In this document: positions 57,367 through 64,000 of the stretch, piece by piece
Layout of the letters: each line of letters opens with the position of its first letter
Position numbering within the stretch: position 1 is the stretch's first letter
NCBI GenBank assembly: GCA_023461075.1
Contig: JAEWNY010000028.1
Coordinates: 56,814 to 120,813 of the forward strand
From: Pseudomonadota bacterium
GTDB lineage: Bacteria; Pseudomonadota; Gammaproteobacteria; Xanthomonadales; Xanthomonadaceae
DNA length: 64,000 nt
Reading direction: 5' to 3'
The notes under the pieces: generated by a model
What the model was told of the DNA's origin: nothing
Database searches by the model: none
The model's input: only the letters and a program-made list of their open reading frames with translations
Program-made: the position numbers and the translations under genes

Positions 57367-58485
57367 TCAGCGTGTCACAGGGCGCTTCGGCGCAGTGGCC
57401 GGATCGACGCGCAATTCCGGATCGATGATGCCCGCGATGCGGTCGGCAAGATCCGGTGTTCCGCCCTGGTTGATGTTGCCGAGCACGATCACGGTGAGGT
57501 TGCGCTCCGGGAAACGCAGCATCTTGTGACGGAAACCGATGCTGCTGCCGGTATGCCACGTCCGCTCATGTCCGTTGATCCTGTCGATGAAGAACCCGTA
57601 GCCGTAACCGACGCCCGGGGTTTCCGGCACCGGCACCGCGGTGAACTGGCGTTGCCGACTTGCTGCGGACAAGATCTTGTCGTTTTCGAGCGATGCGATC
57701 CAGCGCGCCATGTCGTGCAATGAGGAATACACGCCACCGTCGCCCAGCAATGCACTGGTCGTGCTCTGGTCGGTGCGGCTGGCCGTGTTGTCTGCGACGG
57801 TGTAGCCGTACGCACGATGCGGGATCACCGCACTCTCGCCGCCATAACTACGGGTATCACGCATGCCGAGCGGCGCGAAGATGCGACGCTCGAGGTACTC
57901 GGCGAACGACATGCCCGATCGCGCCTCGATGATGAGCCCAAGCAACACATAGCCGCTGTTGCTGTAATGGAAACGCTCGCCCGCCGCGAACATCGGTTTC
58001 GGTTGCGCCTTCAGCATCGCCAGCACGTCGGCATCGGTGAGCTGCCGCGTCTGTCCCTCGGGAATGAGGTCCTCGTAATCGACCAGGCCGGAACGATGGA
58101 CGACGAGTTGTTCGATCGTGATGTCGTTGGCGTATGCGGGAAAGCCCGGCAGGACCTCGCCCAAGGTGTCGTGCGGCGCCAGCTTGCCATCCTCGTACAG
58201 CTTGAGGATGGCGGCGGTGGTCAGCTGCTTGGTGACCGATGCGAGGCGGAAGTTGCTGCGTGCATCGATGCGCTGGCCGGTTTCGACGTTGGCGAGCCCG
58301 ACACCGCGCGAATAGACGAGCCGACCGTCGCGCACCACGCCGACCGCGAATCCGGGCGAGGAGGCGCGCTCCTGCGCGCTCACCAATGCATCGACTTCAG
58401 CCTGCCAGGCCGGCTGCGATGGCGTTGTGGCGCATCCGCCGAGCATCGTCATCGCCAGCAAGGCCGCCACGGTGAGCGCACGCAT
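57367..58485 (-). CDS. Lipoprotein serine hydrolase, beta-lactamase class C-like
   Basis: 372 residues. Lipobox (MLGGC, C18), then a PBP4*/AmpC-type fold: S-x-x-K in LASVTKQL, Y-x-N in HYSNSGYVLLG, and the H-T-G triad in WHTGSSIGF. Also FAAGERFHYSN and GDGGVYSSLHDMARW. Such proteins are esterases, D-amino-acid peptidases or beta-lactamase-like. Anchored to the membrane by lipid. The ATG at 58485 shares its A with the tkt stop (TGATG), so it is translated behind tkt; a GTG at 58488 is possible. Confidence 0.88.
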   Translation of the reverse strand: MRALTVAALLAMTMLGGCATTPSQPAWQAEVDALVSAQERASSPGFAVGVVRDGRLVYSRGVGLANVETGQRIDARSNFRLASVTKQLTTAAILKLYEDGKLAPHDTLGEVLPGFPAYANDITIEQLVVHRSGLVDYEDLIPEGQTRQLTDADVLAMLKAQPKPMFAAGERFHYSNSGYVLLGLIIEARSGMSFAEYLERRIFAPLGMRDTRSYGGESAVIPHRAYGYTVADNTASRTDQSTTSALLGDGGVYSSLHDMARWIASLENDKILSAASRQRQFTAVPVPETPGVGYGYGFFIDRINGHERTWHTGSSIGFRHKMLRFPERNLTVIVLGNINQGGTPDLADRIAGIIDPELRVDPATAPKRPVTR

Positions 58486-60473
58486 CACTCGAGCCCGCGC
58501 GCGGCTTCGACCACCCGCTCGACGGTGAAACCGAAATGCTTGAACAACACGTCAGCCGGCGCCGAGGAACCGTAGCCGGTCATGCCGATGACCTCCCCAT
58601 CCAGCCCCACGTACTTGCGCCAGAAGTCCGCGCTGCCGGCCTCGATTGCCACGCGCTTGCGCACCGCGTTCGGCAAGACCGATTCACGATAAGCCGCGTC
58701 CTGCCGCTCGAACACTTCCGTGGACGGCATCGACACCACGCGCACGCGCTCGCCCAATTCCTTCGCCGCATCCATCGCCAGGCCGACTTCGGAGCCGGTC
58801 GCGATGAGGATGATCTCCGGCGTCCCGTCGCTGTCCTTCAGCACGTAACCGCCACGACCGATCGCCGCGACCTGCGCGGCGTCGCGCGCCTGGTGCGGCA
58901 GGTTCTGGCGCGAAAACACCAGGCAGCTCGGGCCGTCCTTGCGTTCGATCGCCGCACGCCAGCTCACGGCCGATTCAACCGCATCGCACGGCCGCCAGAC
59001 ACCGTTGCCCGGGATGTAACGCAGGGATGCAAGGTGCTCGATCGGTTGGTGGGTCGGACCGTCTTCACCCAGACCGATCGAATCATGCGTGTAGACGTGG
59101 ATCGCGTGCGCACCCATCAGCGCGCTCATCCGCACCGCGTTGCGCGCGTAGTCGCTGAAGACCAGGAAGGTGGCGTCGTAGGGAATGAAGCCGCCGTGCA
59201 GGGCGATGCCGTTGCTGATCGCGGTCATCGCGAACTCGCGCACGCCGTAGTAGATGTAGTTGGCCTCGGTATCTTCGCCATTGGCGTCCTTGCTGCCGCT
59301 CCACAGCGTCAGGTTGGAATGCGCCAGGTCGGCCGAGCCGCCGATGAGTTCCGGCAGGTGCGGCGCGAAGGCCTCGATCGCCATCTGCGAGGCCTTGCGG
59401 CTGGCGACGACCGGGCCTTCCTGCTGCAACTTGGCGATGTAGGCATCGGCCTCGGCATCGAAACCATCGGGCAGGTTACCCGCCATGCGCCGCGAATATT
59501 CGGCGGCGAGCTGCGGATGCGCCTTGGCGTAGGCATCGAACAACGTCTGCCAATCCGCTTCGAGCTTCGCGCCTGCTTCGCGCGCATTCCACGCGTCGGC
59601 GATGTCGGCGGGCACCTCGAACGGCGCGTGGTTCCACGCCAGCCCTTCTCGGGTCAGCGTGATCTCGTCCTTGCCGAGCGGTGCGCCATGACTGGATTCC
59701 TTGCCCGCCTTGTTGGGCGAGCCATAACCGATCGTCGTGCGGCAGCAGATCAGCACCGGCTTCTCGGACTTCAGCGCGGTGTTGATCGCGGTCTCGATTT
59801 CCTTCGGATCATGCCCATCGACATTGCGGATCACCTGCCAGCCGTAAGCCTCGAACCGCGCCGGGGTGTCATCGGTGAACCAGCCCTGCACGTTGCCGTC
59901 GATGCTGATGCTGTTGTCGTCCCAGAACGCGACCAGCTTGCCAAGCTGCCAGGTACCGGCCAGCGATGCGGCCTCATGCGAGATGCCTTCCATCAGGCAG
60001 CCGTCGCCCATGAACACCCAAGTGCGGTGATCGACGATGTCGAAACCGTCGCGATTGAAGCGCCGCGCCAGCAGCTTCTCGGCCAGTGCCATGCCGACTG
60101 CGTTGGCGAAACCCTGACCGAGCGGACCGGTGGTGGTCTCGACGCCGCAGGTCATGAAGTTCTCGGGATGGCCCGGCGTCTTCGATTCGAATTGGCGGAA
60201 TGCCTTGAGGTCGTCGATCGACAGGTCGTAGCCGGCCAGGTGCAGCAGCGCGTACTGCAGCATCGAGCCGTGGCCGTTGGAAAGGATGAAGCGATCGCGG
60301 TTCTGCCACTTCGGATTGGCCGGGTTGTGGCGATGATGGTCGCGCCACAGCACCTCGGCGATGTCGGCCATGCCCATGGGCATGCCCGGATGGCCGGAGT
60401 TGGCGGCCTGCACGGCGTCTATGGCGAGGAAGCGGATCGCGTTGGCGAGTGCGCGGCGGCTGGGCTGCGTCAT
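58485..60473 (-). CDS. tkt: Transketolase
   Basis: Thiamine-diphosphate enzyme that moves two-carbon units between sugar phosphates. 662 residues. The Pyr and PP domains are shown by [19 protein letters not shown], the ThDP motif [34 protein letters not shown], and [20 protein letters not shown]. The start at 60473 is taken because homologues begin [20 protein letters not shown]; the longer frame is not conserved in character. It shares thiamine dependence with the thiS/thiG genes of the window, but is far from them. Confidence 0.97.
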   Translation of the reverse strand: MTQPSRRALANAIRFLAIDAVQAANSGHPGMPMGMADIAEVLWRDHHRHNPANPKWQNRDRFILSNGHGSMLQYALLHLAGYDLSIDDLKAFRQFESKTPGHPENFMTCGVETTTGPLGQGFANAVGMALAEKLLARRFNRDGFDIVDHRTWVFMGDGCLMEGISHEAASLAGTWQLGKLVAFWDDNSISIDGNVQGWFTDDTPARFEAYGWQVIRNVDGHDPKEIETAINTALKSEKPVLICCRTTIGYGSPNKAGKESSHGAPLGKDEITLTREGLAWNHAPFEVPADIADAWNAREAGAKLEADWQTLFDAYAKAHPQLAAEYSRRMAGNLPDGFDAEADAYIAKLQQEGPVVASRKASQMAIEAFAPHLPELIGGSADLAHSNLTLWSGSKDANGEDTEANYIYYGVREFAMTAISNGIALHGGFIPYDATFLVFSDYARNAVRMSALMGAHAIHVYTHDSIGLGEDGPTHQPIEHLASLRYIPGNGVWRPCDAVESAVSWRAAIERKDGPSCLVFSRQNLPHQARDAAQVAAIGRGGYVLKDSDGTPEIILIATGSEVGLAMDAAKELGERVRVVSMPSTEVFERQDAAYRESVLPNAVRKRVAIEAGSADFWRKYVGLDGEVIGMTGYGSSAPADVLFKHFGFTVERVVEAARGLE

Positions 60474-60557
60474 GGCATCGGGAGGCGGCGCCCGCGGACC
60501 GGGGCGCGGCCATTGTCCCATGCCGGCGCGGCGAGGTCTAAATCGCGGAATCGAATC

Positions 60558-61874
60558 TCAGGCGTCGGCCATTGCCGATTCGGGGATCTGCGCATCGTCC
60601 TCACCCTTCGACACCACGGTCGCCAGCATCAAGTCGCCGGTGACATTGAGCGTGGTGCGGCACATGTCGAGGAAGCGGTCGACGCCAAGGATCAAACCGA
60701 TGCCCTCGGGCGGTACGCCGACCATCCCGCAGATCAGCGCCACCACCGGCAGCGAGCCGGCCGGCACGCCGGCGGTGCCGATGCCGCCGAGGATGCAGAC
60801 GAACATCACCGTCAACTGCTGCATCAGGTTCAACTCCACGCCGAAGAACTGGGCGAGGAACAGCACGGTCACGCCTTCGAACAGCGCAGTGCCGTTCTGG
60901 TTGGCGGTGGCGCCGACGGTCAGCACGAAGCGCGAGATCTTGCGTGGCAGGTGGAGTTTTTCCTCGGCCACGCGCAGCGCCACCGGCAAGGTCGCGTTGC
61001 TGGAGGCGGTGGAAAACGCCATCACCATCGCTTCCTGCACGCCGCGGAAGAACTTCGGCGGCGACCAGCCGGCCAGGAATTTCAGCATCAGCGAATAGAC
61101 CACGAACATGTGGATGGCCAGCGCCAGCACCACCACGCCGACATAGGCACCCAGGCTGCGGAGCAAGTCCCAGCCGAACAGCGCGGCCAGGTTGAACATG
61201 AAGCAGAACACGGCGTACGGCGCGAGGCGGATGACCAGTCCGATCAGGGTCATCGAGACTTCGAACAGGCCCTGGATGCCGGCCAGCAACGCATCGGTCG
61301 CCTTGCTGCGGGTCAGCACCAGGCCGATGCCGAGCATCAGCGCGAAGAACATCACCGCGAGGATGGTGTTGTCGGCAGCGGCCCGGACCACGTTGTCGGG
61401 CACGATCGAGACCAGCATGTCGAGGCCCTTGGGTTGCTCGCTGCTGCTGCCGACGATGGCGCTGGCGCGCTCCGATCCCTGCGCCAGCATCTGTTGCGCG
61501 GCCACCGGATCGACACCGGCGCCGGGCCGCAACACGTTGACCAGCACGAGACCGATCACTACGGCCAGGCCGGAGGCGAGGATCGTGTAGCCCAGCGTCT
61601 TCCAGCCCACCCGCCCGAGCGCCCGCACATCGCCCATCTCGGCCACGCCCATCACCAGCGCGGAAAACAGCAGCGGGATCACCAGCATGAAGATCAGCCG
61701 CAGGAACAGCGTGCCGATCGGCTGGGTGATGTAGTCGGTCAGCCACTTGACCCACGGCAGGTCGGCGCCGCCCATCGCATGCGCGATGAGTCCCAGCACC
61801 AGGCCCGCCAGGAAACCGATCGCCATCTTCCAGTGCAGGGGCAGGCGCTTCTTTTCGATGGTGGCTTCGGACAT
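60558..61874 (-). CDS. Dicarboxylate/amino acid:cation symporter (DAACS family)
   Basis: 438 residues with about eight membrane helices and two re-entrant loops. Family motifs: MAFSTASSNATLPV (first loop, serine-rich), TVGATANQNGTALFEGV (in place of NMDGT) and FVCILGGIGTAGVPAGSL (second loop). Imports glutamate, aspartate, C4-dicarboxylates or related compounds with Na+ or H+. The substrate cannot be told, since the N-x-D motif reads NQN here. It is 84 bases upstream of tkt on the same strand. Confidence 0.93.
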   Translation of the reverse strand: MSEATIEKKRLPLHWKMAIGFLAGLVLGLIAHAMGGADLPWVKWLTDYITQPIGTLFLRLIFMLVIPLLFSALVMGVAEMGDVRALGRVGWKTLGYTILASGLAVVIGLVLVNVLRPGAGVDPVAAQQMLAQGSERASAIVGSSSEQPKGLDMLVSIVPDNVVRAAADNTILAVMFFALMLGIGLVLTRSKATDALLAGIQGLFEVSMTLIGLVIRLAPYAVFCFMFNLAALFGWDLLRSLGAYVGVVVLALAIHMFVVYSLMLKFLAGWSPPKFFRGVQEAMVMAFSTASSNATLPVALRVAEEKLHLPRKISRFVLTVGATANQNGTALFEGVTVLFLAQFFGVELNLMQQLTVMFVCILGGIGTAGVPAGSLPVVALICGMVGVPPEGIGLILGVDRFLDMCRTTLNVTGDLMLATVVSKGEDDAQIPESAMADA

Positions 61875-61928
61875 GCGGCTTCCCCGGATGATGCGCGAAG
61901 GGTAGCAAACCGGCGTTGATCGCCTGCC

Positions 61929-63680
61929 TCAGGGCTCCGGATACAGCGGCGGCAACAGCGGCTTGCGCGGCCGTTCGGGCTTGCGCCAGCGCGGGCCGCG
62001 GGCGAATGCGTTGCGGATGTCCGCGGCCAGCGCGTCGGCATCTGCGCCGCCCCAGAGCACGCCTTCCAGCCGCGCCGCGGCTTCGCGCTGGGCGGGGTCG
62101 TCAAGTTGCGTGATCGCATCAGGGAGACTGGCGGATGGCGGCTTGGACAAGCGTGGCAGCAGCCGCGCGACGCCCGCCAGATCGCCGACATCGACGGCGC
62201 GCCTGAACTCGCGCAACTCGTTCGATGCCGCGTCGTTCGATGCCACATCGCGTGATGCAGTTGGCGATGTGGATGCGGTGTCTGCCCCGTACTGCGATAT
62301 CGATGCGGTCCCCGTGCCGGATGCGAGGGTATCGGCTTCGGACCTGTCGTGGCGCCGACGCGACATCACCCAAGCCCATACACCCAGGCCGAGCAGGATC
62401 AATGCGGCCGGCATCAGCTTCTGCAGCCAGGTCGAAATCGCGGCACCGCGCTCCGGTGCCAGTGCCGGATCCGCTGCACCGGATGCCGGATCGGCCGGCG
62501 CCTGGGAATAGCGGCCCAACCCCGGCATCACCTGCACGCTGGCCGGAGGCAGTTGCGCGCGGCGCGGCTGGCCCGCAACGACATCCCACCAGGCGATCGG
62601 CGCGACACGCAGTTCGAGCGTGCCCGGATGCTGCGGGACGACCGAAAAGCGCCGGGCCACCATCACCTGCGGCCGGCCATCGACGAAGTTCTCGGTGGGC
62701 TGCGCGGGCTCGGCGAACACCTGCGCATCACCGGCCTGCAACGTGATCTCCGGCAACTGCGTGGCGGTGACGCCATCGGCGCGCAACTCGACCACGACAT
62801 CAAAGGATTCGCCTGCGACCGCACGAGTCGATGGTGGAGGCATCCGCATCGTCACATTCCGCGCAGGCAACCATGGCTGGCCGGCTGTGGCGGGCATCGC
62901 ACGCACTTGCAGGGTCCGCGCCGGCGCTTCGGCGGATACCGACTCGCGCCCGTCGCCGAACAATCCATCGAAGAAACCGCCCGCGCCCTCGCCACGGAAA
63001 CTGGCGCCCGGCAAACGCAGGGCGCCGCTGCGCTCGGGCACCAGCAGGTAGTGCCGCTCCAGAACGTGATACTGGCGGCCATTGACCACGCGCACGCTGC
63101 GGCTGTCGCTGCCCACCGGCTGCAGGCTGCCGCCCTGCTCCGGTTCGGGCTGGCGGAACTCGCCGTTGTAGAGATCGATGGCGTAATGGAGGCGAACGGT
63201 GACGCCGACCGCCTGCTGCACGTAGGGCGTGTCGTCGTCGAACTCGGTGTCGATGAAGACCGCGCCGTTGGCCTGCGTTGCGGCGGTGCTGGCACGCGCC
63301 GGCGCCGATGCCGCGCCGCTCTGCGGATCGAAGACCTCGACCATCAGCGGCGAGGTGCGCTGGTTGCCGATGGCCAGTGACGGGATCGGCAACAGGCCGC
63401 TTCGGCGAGGACGCAGCGAGACTTCGATTGTTTGGGTGGCCGCAAGGCTGCCGCCGCTGATATTGAACTGGCGGGCGTTGCCGACGCTGCCGACTTCAAA
63501 ATCCGCTTGCAACGGCGAAAGGTCGGGCGAGGCGATCGGCTGGTCGGTCTCGATCACCAGCTGCACGCTGCCGCCCAGCGCGACTGCGTCCTGCGACAAG
63601 GTCACACGAGTGTCGGCCCACGCCGGCCGCACGGCGATGCCCGCAACCAGGAACACGAGCAGCAGGAAGATCCGCCGCAT
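61929..63680 (-). CDS. batD: BatD family protein
   Basis: 583 residues. A signal peptide (FLLLVFLVAGIAVRPAWA) is followed by a series of beta-rich domains (about 24-410), one transmembrane helix (about 440-458, LMPAALILLGLGVWAWVMSR) and a cytoplasmic tail (about 460-583). BatD proteins belong to the Bat aerotolerance cluster with BatA/BatB von Willebrand proteins, whose role is linked to oxidative stress and periplasmic homeostasis. The start at 63680 shares bases with the stop of the upstream gene (TGATG), consistent with the batB-batD order. Confidence 0.88.
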   Translation of the reverse strand: MRRIFLLLVFLVAGIAVRPAWADTRVTLSQDAVALGGSVQLVIETDQPIASPDLSPLQADFEVGSVGNARQFNISGGSLAATQTIEVSLRPRRSGLLPIPSLAIGNQRTSPLMVEVFDPQSGAASAPARASTAATQANGAVFIDTEFDDDTPYVQQAVGVTVRLHYAIDLYNGEFRQPEPEQGGSLQPVGSDSRSVRVVNGRQYHVLERHYLLVPERSGALRLPGASFRGEGAGGFFDGLFGDGRESVSAEAPARTLQVRAMPATAGQPWLPARNVTMRMPPPSTRAVAGESFDVVVELRADGVTATQLPEITLQAGDAQVFAEPAQPTENFVDGRPQVMVARRFSVVPQHPGTLELRVAPIAWWDVVAGQPRRAQLPPASVQVMPGLGRYSQAPADPASGAADPALAPERGAAISTWLQKLMPAALILLGLGVWAWVMSRRRHDRSEADTLASGTGTASISQYGADTASTSPTASRDVASNDAASNELREFRRAVDVGDLAGVARLLPRLSKPPSASLPDAITQLDDPAQREAAARLEGVLWGGADADALAADIRNAFARGPRWRKPERPRKPLLPPLYPEP

Positions 63681-64000
63681 CAATCGTCCTCACCCATGCG
63701 GCGGCGCTGGTGTTCGATCCAGAATTTCTGCCGCAGCCAGTCGCCCGGCGTGTCCGGCACGCGGCGCAGCCAGGCATCGACGGCTTCGCGCTTCTCGCGC
63801 TCGGCCTGGGTTTCGGTCGCCGCCTGGCGAGGTTGTTCCTGCGCCGCCGGCCCGGTCGCCTTGCGCGCGGCCAATTCGCGCTGCATGCGTTCGCGCTGGG
63901 CTTGTTCCGCCGCGCGTTGCTGCGCCGGATCGGCCGGCTTTCCGGACTGCTGCTGGCGAGGCGTCGAACTGCCCTGCTGTTGCTGTTGCTGTTGCTGTTG
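63680..64000 (-). CDS. BatB/BatC-like TPR/VWA protein, C-terminal end only
   Basis: The last 106 residues, open at the right edge. It begins with a glutamine run (nine Q from CAA/CAG codons) and ends with WLRRVPDTPGDWLRQKFWIE and HQRRRMGEDD, the conserved tail of TPR/VWA Bat proteins in this family. A charged, helical Q/A/R-rich linker lies between. The N-terminal domains are outside the window. It precedes batD with a TGATG overlap. The family call rests on the C-terminus and gene order. Confidence 0.7.
   Translation of the reverse strand, partial: QQQQQQQQQGSSTPRQQQSGKPADPAQQRAAEQAQRERMQRELAARKATGPAAQEQPRQAATETQAEREKREAVDAWLRRVPDTPGDWLRQKFWIEHQRRRMGEDD
63975..64000 (-). repeat. CAA/CAG trinucleotide repeat
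   Basis: Nine glutamine codons in a row at the edge of the window; the plus strand shows GTT/CTG units. It probably continues beyond the window. Confidence 0.8.

Noticed and set aside
58536..61919. A 1127-codon open frame antisense to tkt and the symporter
   Set aside because: The protein is Arg/His/Gln/Asp-rich with no domain and runs opposite two certain genes; it is a high-GC shadow.

Overview
The window reads as a chromosomal core region of a high-GC gammaproteobacterium of the Xanthomonadaceae/Lysobacteraceae type (Lysobacter, Luteimonas, Thermomonas, Stenotrophomonas or Xanthomonas relatives). This rests on protein character, on the Entner-Doudoroff cluster that ends in a LacI-type regulator, on an S9D-type peptidase, and on a site resembling those of the Xanthomonas CRP-like protein Clp. 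The genus is an inference. I see no insertion sequence, prophage, integron or CRISPR array. Nearly all the sequence is coding.

Layout, left to right. Positions 1-3000: glycine cleavage genes gcvT and gcvH (gcvH runs off the left edge), then an NfeD/SPFH membrane pair, all on the minus strand. 3000-8700: a manganese (yybP-ykoY) riboswitch with its TMEM165/GDT1 exporter, a membrane diguanylate cyclase, a nucleoside symporter with a ribokinase, a frameshifted remnant, and dusB. 8600-12300 (minus): a YdjM-like membrane hydrolase, and a PlsC-GNAT fusion (ornithine-lipid-synthase-like) translationally coupled to an LpxH-like phosphatase. 12500-18900: the methyl cycle, with metK, an S9D peptidase on the other strand, then an SAH riboswitch followed by ahcY and metF. 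19000-25000: two tandem DUF4124-like paralogues, ilvE, a two-component system, rimB-rimK and tRNA-Gly(CCC). 25000-35600: a GDSL autotransporter esterase, thiS, a YdcH-like gene, thiG-trmB, an SLC13 transporter, a Rieske protein, an FAH hydrolase, mscL, an M28 peptidase and a SpoU-type methyltransferase.

34700-45960 (minus): an RND efflux pump with its lipoprotein adaptor, then lower-glycolysis genes (class I fba, pyk, a HAD phosphatase, pgk, a group III truncated haemoglobin, gap). 46000-50500: ompW behind a perfect FNR-type box, an S1/P1 nuclease, a lipoprotein phosphatase, and a BlaI/M56 pair with two clear BlaI-type dyads. 50500-57300: zwf-pgl-edd-glk-eda-lacI, a complete glucose-to-pyruvate Entner-Doudoroff block with a perfect palindrome in front of zwf. 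57300-64000: a serine hydrolase coupled to tkt, a dicarboxylate/cation symporter, batD and the 3' end of a BatB/BatC-like gene.

Together the window holds one arm of central carbon metabolism (Entner-Doudoroff, lower glycolysis, transketolase) and the S-adenosylmethionine cycle under a riboswitch. The observations most worth a second look are regulatory: a repeated arrangement suggesting leaderless mRNAs at seven or more genes, a CRP/Clp-like site in front of a diguanylate cyclase, the FNR box at ompW/gap, and LacI-type dyads shared by sugar genes. All coordinates and motifs were read by eye. No database search was run.
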